Shown here: positions 1 to 8,899 of the stretch, one piece after another
How positions within the stretch are numbered: the stretch's first letter is position 1
Layout of the letters: the number at the start of each line of letters is the position of its first letter
DNA from: Ralstonia sp. UBA689
GTDB lineage: Bacteria; Pseudomonadota; Gammaproteobacteria; Burkholderiales; Burkholderiaceae
DNA: 64,000 bases
Direction: 5' to 3'
Assembly (NCBI RefSeq): GCF_002298975.1
Contig: NZ_DBMV01000014.1
Coordinates: 27,123-91,122 of the forward strand
Notes under the pieces: model-generated
Told to the model about the DNA's origin: nothing
The model's input: only the letters and a program-made list of their open reading frames with translations
Database searches by the model: none
Position numbers and translations under genes: made by a program

Positions 1-411
1 CACTTCAAGCGCACCACCATGGGCGCGCCCATCGTGATGGGCCGCAAAACGTACGACTCGATCGGTCGCCCGCTGCCCGGCCGGCGCAACATCGTCGTCA
101 CGCGCAACGCCAAGCTGGAGCTGCCGGGTTGCGAGATCGCCCATTCGCTGGAAGACGCGCAGCGCCTGTGTGTGGGTGTTGAGCAGATCTTCCTGATCGG
201 CGGCGCGCAGCTCTATGCGGATGCCCTGCCGAGCGCCGACCGCCTGATCGTCACCGAGATTGATGCGGACTTTGAAGGCGACGCGCACTTCCCGGCGCCC
301 GACCCGACGGTCTGGCATGAGGTTGCCCGCGAGACACACCACGCCGCCACGCCCAACGATTTCGACTACGCCTTTGTCACGTACGAACGGCCACCGTCGG
401 ACGAGCAGTAA
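1..411 (+). CDS. folA: Dihydrofolate reductase, 3' part (5' end outside window)
   Basis: Reduces dihydrofolate to tetrahydrofolate with NADPH in the cytosol. The frame is open from base 1, so the gene starts before the window; 136 residues are visible of a protein usually near 160-170. The segment PIVMGRKTYDSIGRPLPGR is the classic DHFR NADPH-binding region, and IFLIGGAQLYADAL is the conserved glycine motif before the C-terminal strands. The C-terminal FVTYER fits the last beta strand. It converges on pmbA and the two share a bidirectional terminator. Confidence 0.96.
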   Translation, partial: HFKRTTMGAPIVMGRKTYDSIGRPLPGRRNIVVTRNAKLELPGCEIAHSLEDAQRLCVGVEQIFLIGGAQLYADALPSADRLIVTEIDADFEGDAHFPAPDPTVWHEVARETHHAATPNDFDYAFVTYERPPSDEQ

Positions 412-434
412 GCCGATCGCGAAATCGCAGGCAA

Positions 435-468
435 CAAAAAAACGCGCTCAGTTTCGAGCGCGTTTTTT
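435..468. terminator. Bidirectional terminator between folA and pmbA
   Basis: A perfect 9-bp stem (AACGCGCTC, 441-449, with its complement at 456-464) closes a 6-base loop. It is flanked by an A run on the left and a T run on the right, so it works as an intrinsic terminator in both directions for the convergent genes. Confidence 0.9.
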
Positions 469-484
469 GTATGAGCGAATGGGC

Positions 485-1861
485 TTACTCGCCAGCGATC
501 GTCATCTGTTCAATCAGAATCGAACCGGTTTCCTTCGTGCCGCGCACCAGCGCATCTGCGCCGATGGCGACGATCTGGCGGAACATCTCGCGCAGGTTGC
601 CGGCAATGGTGATCTCTTCCACCGGATACTGAATCACGCCGTTCTCGACCCAGTAACCCGATGCGCCGCGCGAGTAGTCGCCGGTCACGTAATTGACGCC
701 CTGCCCCATCAGCTCGGTCACCAGCAGACCCGTGCCCATACGGCGCAGCATGCCGGCAAAATCGTCCTCAGGCTTGGTCTTGTCGGAGAACAGCGTCAGG
801 TTGTGCGAGCCGCCCGCGTTGCCAGTGGTCTGCATGCCCAGCTTGCGTGCGGAATACGTCGACAGGAAGTAGCCCTCCACCACGCCATCCTTGACCACGT
901 CGCGACGCTGCGTGCGCACGCCTTCCTCGTCGAACGGCGCGCTGCCCATGCCGCTCAATACATGTGGGTCTTCCTTGATCTGTACGTGCGGTGCGAAGAT
1001 TTCCTTGCCGAGCGAATCGAGCAGAAAAGTCGACTTGCGGTACAGCGCCCCACCCGACACGGCCTGCACGAACGCACCCAGCAGGCCAGCCGCCAGCGGC
1101 GCCTCGAACAACACCGGGCACTTGCGCGTGGTCAGCCTGCGCGCGGACAGACGTGCCAGCGCGCGCTCCGCAGCGTACTTGCCGATGGCTTCGGGCGCGG
1201 CCAGATCCTTGGGCGAGCGCTTGGACGAATACCAGTCATCGCGCTGCATATGCGCGCCCGCCCCCGCGATCGGCGCGCACGAAATAAAGTGTCGCGAATA
1301 CGGATAGCCACCTAGGAAACCGCGCGAGGTCGCCAGCACGAAGTGCGAATGCTGCGCCGAGATGCTCGCGCCATCGCTGTTGCGGATCTTCGGGCTCACG
1401 GCGAAGGCGGCGGCTTCGGCAGCGCGGGCGATCTCAACGGCGGCTTCAGCGTCGATCGTCCACGGGTGGTAGAGCTGCAGGTCGCGCGGATGCTTTTCCA
1501 GCAGCTCTTCTTCGGCCAGGCCAGCGCAGTCGTCGTCAGCGGTGAAGCGCGCGATGTTGTAGGCAGCCTCCACCGTGGAGCGCAGCGCAGCCGGCGAGAA
1601 ATCCGACGTGCTGGCGTTGCCGCGCTTCTTGCCCAGCATGACCGTCACGCCGACGATCTTGTCGCGGTTCTGCTCGATGGTCTCGATCTCGCCCTTGCGC
1701 ACCGTGACCGACAAGCCCTGGCCTTCGGAGATTTCCGTTGCGGCATCGGTGGCGCCGAGCTCACGTGCAACGCGCAGCACATCGCGCGCCATCTCTTCGA
1801 GCTGTTCGCGGCGGTAGGCAAACACAGAGTCATCAGTCTTGGAATCGAGCGTTTGGGACAT
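485..1861 (-). CDS. pmbA: PmbA/TldE family metalloprotease-like protein
   Basis: 458 residues, normal for PmbA (TldE). With TldD it forms a heterodimeric protease that in E. coli matures microcin B17 and degrades the antitoxin CcdA; TldE itself lacks the zinc ligands. The start at MSQTLDSK is preferred because the 28 residues before it read across the pmbA-darP promoter region and look non-protein-like. The glycine-rich C-terminal half (GNAGGSHNLTL, GDYSRGASGYWVENG) is diagnostic of the family. It diverges from darP. Confidence 0.93.
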   Translation of the reverse strand: MSQTLDSKTDDSVFAYRREQLEEMARDVLRVARELGATDAATEISEGQGLSVTVRKGEIETIEQNRDKIVGVTVMLGKKRGNASTSDFSPAALRSTVEAAYNIARFTADDDCAGLAEEELLEKHPRDLQLYHPWTIDAEAAVEIARAAEAAAFAVSPKIRNSDGASISAQHSHFVLATSRGFLGGYPYSRHFISCAPIAGAGAHMQRDDWYSSKRSPKDLAAPEAIGKYAAERALARLSARRLTTRKCPVLFEAPLAAGLLGAFVQAVSGGALYRKSTFLLDSLGKEIFAPHVQIKEDPHVLSGMGSAPFDEEGVRTQRRDVVKDGVVEGYFLSTYSARKLGMQTTGNAGGSHNLTLFSDKTKPEDDFAGMLRRMGTGLLVTELMGQGVNYVTGDYSRGASGYWVENGVIQYPVEEITIAGNLREMFRQIVAIGADALVRGTKETGSILIEQMTIAGE

Positions 1862-1919
1862 AGGCAAGGAAGGGGGGAGAAACGGGGCCGTTTTGGCGTA
1901 GGCGCCCATCATAGCAAGA

Positions 1920-1925
1920 TACAAT
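1920..1925 (+). promoter_or_regulatory. Candidate -10 element of darP
   Basis: TACAAT lies just upstream of darP. If used, transcription would begin about 7 bases later, at or next to the ATG at 1933, giving a leaderless or nearly leaderless mRNA. No good -35 hexamer is seen at 17 bp, so this is tentative. Confidence 0.35.
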
Positions 1926-1932
1926 GCGCGCC

Positions 1933-2550
1933 ATGAGCCGAGCATCCCGACACAACCCTACGTATCTGCAACCCGTCGTGCGTACCGACATCGGTGACGA
2001 GGACGATCCGGATACGCCCAAGAGCAAATCGCAGCGCAAGCGCGAGGTGAACGCCCTGCAAGACCTGGGCACCGCCCTAGAAGCGCTGCCCAAGGACAAA
2101 CTCGCCAAGGTGCCGTTGCCCGACACGCTGGCCGACGCGCTGCGCGATGCAAAGCGCATCACCGCCCACGAGGGCAAGCGTCGCCAGATGCAGTACATCG
2201 GCAAGCTGATGCGCGCCCTGACCGACGAGGAAGTCGAAGCCATCCGCCGCGTTTTGGCCACCTTCGTTGGCGCCTCCAAGGCAGAAACCGCACGCCTGCA
2301 CGCCATCGAGCGTTGGCGCGACCGCCTGATCGCCAGCGACGATGCCGTCACCGACTTTATTGCAGCGCACCCGGACGCCGACGTGCAAGCCCTGCGCACG
2401 CTGGTGCGCAACGCACGCAAGGAAGCGCAACTGGCCAAGCCGCCCAAGTCGTCGCGCGAGCTGTTCCAGATGGTCAAGCAGGCCCTGGCCGGCAATGACC
2501 GCGACGAAGGCGACGCCGATCAACCCGAAGCCGAAGACGACGAAGCATGA
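1933..2550 (+). CDS. darP: Ribosome biogenesis factor DarP (YjgA, DUF615)
   Basis: A DUF615/YjgA protein of 205 residues that associates with late 50S ribosomal precursors in E. coli. The conserved SKSQRKREVNALQDLG motif is near residue 30 and HEGKRRQMQYIGKLMR near residue 80; the tail is acidic. The start is either 1924 or 1933; 1933 (MSRASRHN) is chosen as the more usual N-terminus. It overlaps mog by 4 bases (ATGA), so the two are translationally coupled. Confidence 0.9.
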   Translation: MSRASRHNPTYLQPVVRTDIGDEDDPDTPKSKSQRKREVNALQDLGTALEALPKDKLAKVPLPDTLADALRDAKRITAHEGKRRQMQYIGKLMRALTDEEVEAIRRVLATFVGASKAETARLHAIERWRDRLIASDDAVTDFIAAHPDADVQALRTLVRNARKEAQLAKPPKSSRELFQMVKQALAGNDRDEGDADQPEAEDDEA

Positions 2551-3185
2551 CTGCCTCCGCCCCGCTCACCCGACGCCACCCCGACGAACTGATCGTCGGC
2601 TTTGTGTCGATCTCGGACCGCGCCTCGGCCGGCACGTATCAGGATGAAGGGATTCCGGCGCTGCGCGACTGGTTTGGCGCCGCGCTGTCGTCGCCATGGC
2701 AAGGCGTGGAGCGGCTGATTCCGGACGACCAGGCCACCATTTCGGCCACGCTGATCGACCTCGTGGACCACGTCGGCTGCAATCTGGTGCTCACCACAGG
2801 CGGCACCGGCCCGACGCGCCGCGACGTGACACCCGAAGCCACGCTGGCGGTGGCCACTAAGGAGATGCCGGGCTTTGGCGAGCAGATGCGGCAGATCAGT
2901 CTGAACTTCGTGCCGACGGCGATCCTGTCACGGCAGGTGGCGGTGATCCGCGAGACGCCGTCACGCGCGGCGCTGATCGTCAACCTGCCCGGTCAGCCGC
3001 GCGCCATCAAGGAAACCCTGGAAGGTGTGAAGGACGTCGAAGGCCGCGCCACGGTGCCGGGCATCTTCGCGGCGGTGCCCTACTGCATCGACCTGATTGG
3101 CGGCCCGTACGTCGAAACGCACGACAGCGTGGTCAAGGCCTGGCGGCCCAAGCACGCCGTGCGCGCCAAACCGCTGCAGATTTAA
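2547..3185 (+). CDS. mog: Molybdopterin adenylyltransferase
   Basis: 212 residues of the MoaB/Mog family, which adenylylates molybdopterin before molybdate insertion. The signature TTGGTGPTRRDVTPEA is at residues 83-98 and the PSRAALIVNLPGQP segment follows near 147. N-terminal VSISDRAS is typical of Mog rather than MoeA. The gene is coupled to darP and ends 3 bases from the stop of the convergent orn, with no terminator visible between them. Confidence 0.92.
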   Translation: MTASAPLTRRHPDELIVGFVSISDRASAGTYQDEGIPALRDWFGAALSSPWQGVERLIPDDQATISATLIDLVDHVGCNLVLTTGGTGPTRRDVTPEATLAVATKEMPGFGEQMRQISLNFVPTAILSRQVAVIRETPSRAALIVNLPGQPRAIKETLEGVKDVEGRATVPGIFAAVPYCIDLIGGPYVETHDSVVKAWRPKHAVRAKPLQI

Positions 3186-3188
3186 GGA

Positions 3189-3848
3189 TTACGGTGCAAC
3201 CGAGGAGGCCAGCGCTTCGGCTTCCGGCATCTGCGGTACGTCACGGATAAAGTGCTCGCGGTAGTAACGCAGCTCTTCGATCGACTCGATGATGTCCGCA
3301 AACGCCGTGTGCCGTTGGTGCTTGGTAAAGCCCTTGGCGATGGCCGGCTGCCAGCGCTTGCACAGTTCCTTGAGCGTGGAGACGTCCAGGTTGCGGTAAT
3401 GGAAATACGCCTCCAGCTTGGGCATGTAGCGCGCCATGAAGCGGCGGTCCTGGCAGATCGAGTTACCGCACATCGGCGACTTGCTCTTGGGCACCCACTT
3501 CTTGAGAAACGCCAGCAACTCCGCTTCCGCTTCCGCTTCCGTGGTAGTCGACGCCTTGACCTTGTCGATCAGGCCCGAGCGGCCGTGCGTGCCCTTGTTC
3601 CATGCGTCCATGCCGTCCAGCAACTCGTCGGACTGGTGGATCACCAGCACCGGGCCCTCGGCCAGCACATTCAGCTCCGAATCTGTCACCACCACGGCCA
3701 CTTCGATGATGCGGTCGTTCTCGGGGCTCAGGCCAGTCATCTCCATGTCGAGCCAGACCAGGTTGTTGTCGCTCTTGGCGGCAACGCGGTGGGGGGTCTG
3801 GGACGATGCGGCCGGTTGTTGAATCGGCTGAGAAGCGGAGGTGCTCAC
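3189..3848 (-). CDS. orn: Oligoribonuclease
   Basis: A 3'-5' exoribonuclease of the DEDDh family that clears 2-5-nt RNA fragments and pGpG. The first catalytic motif WLDMEMTGL gives Asp34 and Glu36; NSICQDRRFM and the C-terminal HRHTAFADI supply the remaining acidic residues and the His. It is about 26 residues longer at the N-terminus than E. coli Orn (MSTSASQ..., low complexity); no better start is seen. Three GCTTCC repeats at 3523-3540 encode a short Glu-Ala run in the loop near residue 105. Confidence 0.95.
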   Translation of the reverse strand: MSTSASQPIQQPAASSQTPHRVAAKSDNNLVWLDMEMTGLSPENDRIIEVAVVVTDSELNVLAEGPVLVIHQSDELLDGMDAWNKGTHGRSGLIDKVKASTTTEAEAEAELLAFLKKWVPKSKSPMCGNSICQDRRFMARYMPKLEAYFHYRNLDVSTLKELCKRWQPAIAKGFTKHQRHTAFADIIESIEELRYYREHFIRDVPQMPEAEALASSVAP

Positions 3849-3876
3849 GGAATGCCTTGAGAAAATGACTGAAGGC

Positions 3877-3882
3877 TATAAT
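3877..3882 (+). promoter_or_regulatory. -10 box of the M48 protease gene
   Basis: A perfect TATAAT lies 29 bases before the ATG at 3912 in the orn/protease divergent gap. The best upstream hexamer, TTGAGA at 3857, is only 14 bp away, so the -35 contact is uncertain. Confidence 0.55.
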
Positions 3883-3911
3883 TTTCGCATATCTGATAGG
3901 TGTTTCCCCAC

Positions 3912-5168
3912 ATGCCCGCCTTTACTGCAGTCTTCCTGATCGCTCTCTTGCTGATGTCCGCCACGCGCCTGTGGCTGGCCGCGCGGCAGATCCGCCACGT
4001 GGCGCGCCACCGCGATACCGTGCCCGCACAGTTTGCCGAGTCGATCACGCTGGACATGCACCGCAAGGCCGCCGACTACACCGTCGCCCGCACCCGGCTG
4101 GCGATGCTGGAAGTGCCCGTGCAGGCAGTCCTGCTGATTGCGCTGACGCTGCTCGGCGGGCTGAACTGGATCAACCAGGCGTGGCTAGGCGTGTTCGGTC
4201 CGGGCTATGCCTACGGCGTGGCGCTCATCGCGTCGGTCATCGTCATCAGCAGCGTGGTCGAGCTACCGTTCTCGCTGTATGCGCAGTTTGTCGTCGAAGA
4301 GCATTTCGGTTTCAACCGCATGACCTGGAAGCTCTGGGCCATCGACTTGGTCAAGGGCATCGCCATTGGCACCGTGCTCGGGCTACCGCTGCTGCTGGCC
4401 GTACTGTGGCTGATGGACAAAATGGGCGCGCACTGGTGGTTGTACACCTGGATCGTGTGGATGGCCTTCATGCTGTTTGTCCAAGCGATCTATCCGAACG
4501 TCATCGCGCCGCTCTACAACAAGTTCACGCCCCTGCAGGACGAAGAATTGCGCACCCGCATCGAAAGCCTGCTCAAGCGCTGCGGCTTTGCCAGCAAGGG
4601 TCTGTTCGTGATGGACGGCAGCCGTCGCAGCGCGCACGGCAACGCATACTTCAGCGGCTTTGGCGCGACCAAGCGCATCGTCTTCTTCGATACGCTGCTC
4701 GAACGCCTCAACCCGTCCGAAATGGAAGCGGTGCTCGCGCACGAGCTGGGTCATTTCAAACGCCACCACATCACCAAGCGCATCGCCGTGACGTTCGTGC
4801 TGAGCCTGGGCGCACTGGCGCTGCTCGGCTGGCTGATGACCCGGACGTGGTTCTATCTGGGCCTGGGCGTAGCGCCCAACCTGTTCTCCGACAACCACGC
4901 GCTGGCGCTGATGCTGTTCTTTCTGGCGCTGCCGGTGTTCACGTTCTTCATCTCGCCGATCGGCAGCCTGTCTTCGCGCAAGGATGAGTACGAAGCCGAT
5001 GCCTTCGCGGCACAGCATGCCGATGCGAAGCAACTCGTCTCGGCGCTGGTGAAGCTCTTCCAGGACAATGCCTCGACGCTGACGCCCGACCCGGTCTATT
5101 CGGCGTTCTACTACTCGCACCCGACGGCCTCACAGCGCGTCACACGCCTCGTGCAGGCCGGCGCATGA
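3912..5168 (+). CDS. M48 family zinc endopeptidase, Ste24/CAAX protease type
   Basis: An integral membrane metalloprotease of 418 residues. The zinc motif HELGH is at residues 277-281 and the third-ligand motif EYEADAFA is near residue 358. At least five hydrophobic spans surround the catalytic domain, with the long N-terminal CAAX_prot-like membrane region that separates Ste24 homologues from shorter HtpX. The start at 3912 (MPAFTAVF) is chosen over a GTG 12 bases upstream. The substrate is unknown in bacteria; membrane protein quality control is the usual suggestion. It overlaps rsgA by 4 bases. Confidence 0.9.
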   Translation: MPAFTAVFLIALLLMSATRLWLAARQIRHVARHRDTVPAQFAESITLDMHRKAADYTVARTRLAMLEVPVQAVLLIALTLLGGLNWINQAWLGVFGPGYAYGVALIASVIVISSVVELPFSLYAQFVVEEHFGFNRMTWKLWAIDLVKGIAIGTVLGLPLLLAVLWLMDKMGAHWWLYTWIVWMAFMLFVQAIYPNVIAPLYNKFTPLQDEELRTRIESLLKRCGFASKGLFVMDGSRRSAHGNAYFSGFGATKRIVFFDTLLERLNPSEMEAVLAHELGHFKRHHITKRIAVTFVLSLGALALLGWLMTRTWFYLGLGVAPNLFSDNHALALMLFFLALPVFTFFISPIGSLSSRKDEYEADAFAAQHADAKQLVSALVKLFQDNASTLTPDPVYSAFYYSHPTASQRVTRLVQAGA

Positions 5169-6112
5169 CGCGCGGCAAACCGGGCCGTGCTCACAAGCAG
5201 ACTGCCACCGGCGAGCGCGGACTGGTGATCGCCGCGCACGGCCGCCATTATCTGGTCGAACGCGAAGGCGGTGGCTTCCTGCAGTGCTTCCCGCGCGGCA
5301 AGCGCAGCGAATGCGCTGTCGGCGACCACGTCATCTTTGAAGCCACGGCTGTCGACCAAGGCGTGGTCGTACGCGTGGACGAGCGGCGCAACCTGCTCCA
5401 CCGCTCCGACCAGTTCAAGTCCAAGATGCTGGCCGCGAACCTCGATCAGGTCGTCATCATGCTTGGCACCGAGCCGAGCTTTTCCGATGACCTGCTCGGC
5501 CGCGCACTGGTCGCCGCCGAATCGCTCGGCATCACGCCGCTGATCCTGCTCAACAAGATCGACCTGACCGCCCGGCTGGAGACAGCCCGCGGACGGCTGG
5601 CGCTATATCGCGAGCTTGGTTATACGGTCGTGGAGTTGACAGTGCATGGCGCACCGGAGGCCGCGCACGCCGCCCTGGAGCCGCATATCGCCGGCCGCGC
5701 GTCGATCCTCATCGGCCAGTCTGGCATGGGCAAATCATCGCTGCTGAACCTGCTGATCCCGGGCGTGGATGCGCAGACGCGCGAGATTTCAGAGAAGCTC
5801 GATTCCGGCAAGCACACGACCACCTTCACGCGGCTCTATCATCTGCCGGCCGACTGGGGCCAGGGCGGCGTGCTGATCGACTCGCCGGGTTTCCAGGAAT
5901 TCGGTCTGCACCACCTGAGCGAAGGCATGCTCGAACGCGCGTTCCCCGAATTCCGGCCGCACCTGACCGAATGCCGCTTTTATAACTGCCGACACCTGCA
6001 GGAGCCCGGCTGTGGCATCCTGGGCGCAATGGCCGAAGGCAAGATCGATCCGCGCCGGCACCAGCTCTATGCGCAGTTGCTGCACGAATCGGAGCAGCAG
6101 AAGCCCTGGTAG
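5165..6112 (+). CDS. rsgA: Ribosome small subunit-dependent GTPase A
   Basis: A circularly permuted GTPase that checks late 30S assembly. An N-terminal OB fold (about residues 15-75) is followed by NKID (G4, residues 130-133), then the P-loop GQSGMGKSS (184-192) and DSPG (G3), the order typical of RsgA. The C-terminal zinc-binding knuckle CRFYNCRHLQEPGC is intact. It is coupled to the preceding protease gene by an ATGA overlap. 315 residues is normal length. Confidence 0.95.
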   Translation: MTRGKPGRAHKQTATGERGLVIAAHGRHYLVEREGGGFLQCFPRGKRSECAVGDHVIFEATAVDQGVVVRVDERRNLLHRSDQFKSKMLAANLDQVVIMLGTEPSFSDDLLGRALVAAESLGITPLILLNKIDLTARLETARGRLALYRELGYTVVELTVHGAPEAAHAALEPHIAGRASILIGQSGMGKSSLLNLLIPGVDAQTREISEKLDSGKHTTTFTRLYHLPADWGQGGVLIDSPGFQEFGLHHLSEGMLERAFPEFRPHLTECRFYNCRHLQEPGCGILGAMAEGKIDPRRHQLYAQLLHESEQQKPW

Positions 6113-6143
6113 CGGCCCGTAGCGACCGATAGAAGAGGCAGGG

Positions 6144-6458
6144 ATGAAACTGTTAGTCAGCAGTCCATCGCTCGGCATGGCGGCGCATTGGCAGAACGTG
6201 CTCTCTGCCGCAGGCATCCGCACCGAGTTGCGCAACATCTACCTGAGCAGCGTGGCAGGCGATGTTCCGCCGCAGGATTGCGCCGCGCAGGTCTGGCTGG
6301 TGAATCCAGAACAGGAAGCGCAGGCACGAACGCTGCTGGATCAGGCGCGGCATCCGCCAAGCGGCCCTGCCTGGCGTTGCTCCCACTGCGGAGAGATGCA
6401 CGAGCCGCAGTTCGCCCAATGCTGGCGCTGCGGCCACGACCGCGAGGATGCGGCCTAG
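6144..6458 (+). CDS. Small DUF2007-type protein with C-terminal zinc ribbon
   Basis: 104 residues. The N-terminal part (MKLLVSSPSLGMAAHWQNVL) resembles DUF2007 'putative signal transducing protein' domains. The C-terminus has two Cys pairs (CSHCGE and CWRCGH), 12 residues apart between the inner cysteines, a zinc-ribbon or RanBP2-like finger. It lies 31 bases after rsgA on the same strand, so it is probably cotranscribed. Its molecular role is not known to me. Confidence 0.8.
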   Translation: MKLLVSSPSLGMAAHWQNVLSAAGIRTELRNIYLSSVAGDVPPQDCAAQVWLVNPEQEAQARTLLDQARHPPSGPAWRCSHCGEMHEPQFAQCWRCGHDREDAA

Positions 6459-6474
6459 AAGGACAGATGGGAAT

Positions 6475-7416
6475 TCAGCCCAGCCACACGGCGACCGACA
6501 GCATCGCCAGCAGCAGCATCCACAGCACGACCGCGCGCCACACCAGCCCCACGGCCGATTGCAGCGTGCGCACGTTCGCCTCCTGCCCCACTTCCATCGG
6601 ATACGCGCCGTCTTCGTCGGCAATGCTCTCGGCGGAATCACGCTGCGGGATGGGCATGCCCAGGCGCACGCCCAACGCGCCGCCGCCGGCCGCCAGCAGG
6701 ATGCCGTTCACCTCGTCGCTCCACTTGGCGGCACGATTGCGCCACGCGTACACCGCATCTTCGAAATTGCCGACGATGGCGAAGCCGATGGCCGTCAGGC
6801 GCGCCGGCACGTAATCAATGATGAAGAACGCCTGGCGCGCGAACAGGCCCAGCGCAGGGCTGCGTTCCATCGACGGCTCGCTCCAGTGGCGCGCCAGATA
6901 TTCGGCGCCGCGATACAGCACCACGCCCGCTGGCCCGATCGGCACGAGAAACCAGAAGAACACGCCGAACACATGGCGATGCACCGCCACGATCGCGCAT
7001 TCGAGCGTGTGGCGGACGACCTCATTGACCGGCATGTCGGTCGTATCCCGCCCGGACCACTCGGCCAGAATCAGCCGTGCCGTGACGACGTCGTCGCTGC
7101 GCAGTGCTTCGTGGATATCGGTGAAGTAATGGCTGAACTGGCGGAAGCCCAAGGTCAGATAGACCATCAGTACGTTCCACAGAAACGCCAGCCCGATACT
7201 GATCGACGACAGCAGGTAGTGCACCAGCGCCACCACCACCACGGCCGGCAGCGTGACCACGCACCAGGCCAGGATGGCATCGCGGCGCTGTCCGGTATCG
7301 AACCAGGTTTCCGCCCGTGCAGCGAGTGCGCGCACAACGTCGTAGATCGGGTTGTCCCGGCTGAGCGCACGGAATTGCTCAAGGATCAGCGCGCAGAGTA
7401 CGGAGAAAAAGGTCAT
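6475..7416 (-). CDS. CobD/CbiB family membrane protein
   Basis: 313 residues with several hydrophobic segments (about 1-12, 65-100, 140-165, 290-313). It is related to CobD/CbiB, the enzyme that attaches aminopropanol to cobyric acid, and more distantly to AmpE. No other cobalamin gene is nearby, so a role outside B12 synthesis is possible. The start at MTFFSVLC fits the first membrane helix; the longer upstream frame is low quality. It converges on the zinc-ribbon gene with 16 bases between them. Confidence 0.8.
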   Translation of the reverse strand: MTFFSVLCALILEQFRALSRDNPIYDVVRALAARAETWFDTGQRRDAILAWCVVTLPAVVVVALVHYLLSSISIGLAFLWNVLMVYLTLGFRQFSHYFTDIHEALRSDDVVTARLILAEWSGRDTTDMPVNEVVRHTLECAIVAVHRHVFGVFFWFLVPIGPAGVVLYRGAEYLARHWSEPSMERSPALGLFARQAFFIIDYVPARLTAIGFAIVGNFEDAVYAWRNRAAKWSDEVNGILLAAGGGALGVRLGMPIPQRDSAESIADEDGAYPMEVGQEANVRTLQSAVGLVWRAVVLWMLLLAMLSVAVWLG

Positions 7417-7525
7417 TGGACTGGTGTTGCGAAGGCGCGTGCCACGCCGTGAATGCGATGTGCAAGACGATAGCATACGGCGTGCGCACAACAACGCACG
7501 CTGTGAGGCCCTGTTGTCACATCCG

Positions 7526-8209
7526 CTACGCGGCCAGCAGGTGATACAGGTTGCGCAGCATGCCCGCGGTGGCGCCCCAGATAAAGTAGTAGCCACCGTC
7601 CGGCCGCCGATAGGGCATGGCATAGAAGCGACGCACGCGGTCTTCCCAACGCAGTTCGCGCACTTCGTGGTTGGATGGGTCCATCAGGAAGGCAAGCGGT
7701 ACCTCGAACACCTCGGCGACCTCGCTTGGGGCCGGGCGCAGATTGAAGTCGGGCGTGAGCAATCCGACGACCGGGCTCACATGAAAGCCCGTGCCGGTAA
7801 TGTAGTCCGGCAGACGGCCCACCACCTCGACGAAATCGGGACCGATGCCGACCTCCTCCACCGTCTCGCGCAGAGCGGTGGCAACCATGTCGCGGTCGAT
7901 CGCCTCTCGGCCGCCACCAGGAAAGCTGATCTGTCCGGCATGTTGGCTCAAGGAGGCATTGCGCTGCGTCAGTAACACCGTCAGGCCCGCCGCGCGCTGC
8001 ACCAGCGGCACCAGCACAGCCGCCTCACGCAGTTTGAGTGAGCCGTCAATCAGACGGGATTCGTCGGTATGCTCCGGCTGCCAGGTGGGCTGAGCATGCA
8101 GACGCTCGCGCACAAAATCGACAGTCAGCCGCATGGCACCGAGTGCCGGCAAGGGCGCTGCGGCTTGCAACACCGGCAACTGCTCTGGATCGAACGCGGG
8201 ACGGCGCAT
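7526..8209 (-). CDS. Nudix hydrolase, CoA pyrophosphatase (NudL/YeaB) type
   Basis: 227 residues. The Nudix box lies near residues 120-146 with the metal-binding core RETVEEVGI, preceded by the UPF0035-type signature QRNASLSQHAGQISFPGG of CoA-diphosphohydrolases. It would split CoA or its derivatives to phosphopantetheine and 3',5'-ADP. MRRPAFDP at 8209 is taken as start; an upstream Met at 8287 would run into the rplS terminator. Confidence 0.88.
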   Translation of the reverse strand: MRRPAFDPEQLPVLQAAAPLPALGAMRLTVDFVRERLHAQPTWQPEHTDESRLIDGSLKLREAAVLVPLVQRAAGLTVLLTQRNASLSQHAGQISFPGGGREAIDRDMVATALRETVEEVGIGPDFVEVVGRLPDYITGTGFHVSPVVGLLTPDFNLRPAPSEVAEVFEVPLAFLMDPSNHEVRELRWEDRVRRFYAMPYRRPDGGYYFIWGATAGMLRNLYHLLAA

Positions 8210-8274
8210 GGGGCGGAGATGGAATGATCGTAGGCGGAAGGCAATTACGTGAGGGCAATTTTCCGCCGCAAAAG

Positions 8275-8300
8275 AGAAAAAAGGCACCCGAAGGTGCCTT
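8275..8300 (-). terminator. Terminator of the rpsP-rimM-trmD-rplS operon
   Basis: AAGGCACC and its complement form an 8-bp stem (8281-8288/8293-8300) around a CGAA tetraloop, followed on the minus strand by a T-rich stretch. It lies 18 bases past the rplS stop. Confidence 0.9.
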
Positions 8301-8317
8301 TTCGCAACGCGCGCAGA

Positions 8318-8704
<387 letters not shown>

Positions 8705-8899
8705 CTTTTTCTCCTTGACCATCATGCCGGCGTTTTGCCCGGTCGGTTGACCGCGGCCCCGGTAGAGGATGGGAACTTCGGAATTTCCGCAGAACTACTG
8801 CGCAATCCAACCTTGCCCTTGCGATGCTCGCCATACCAATGTACGGCTGCGCTTCTCAGGTCAACCTCGAATCGCTCGCTACGTTCTGCAAAGCTTCCT

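Noticed and set aside
260..1315. 351-codon plus-strand frame opposite pmbA
   Set aside because: Arg/His/Ala-rich composition of an antisense shadow in a GC-rich gene; pmbA on the other strand has full family motifs.
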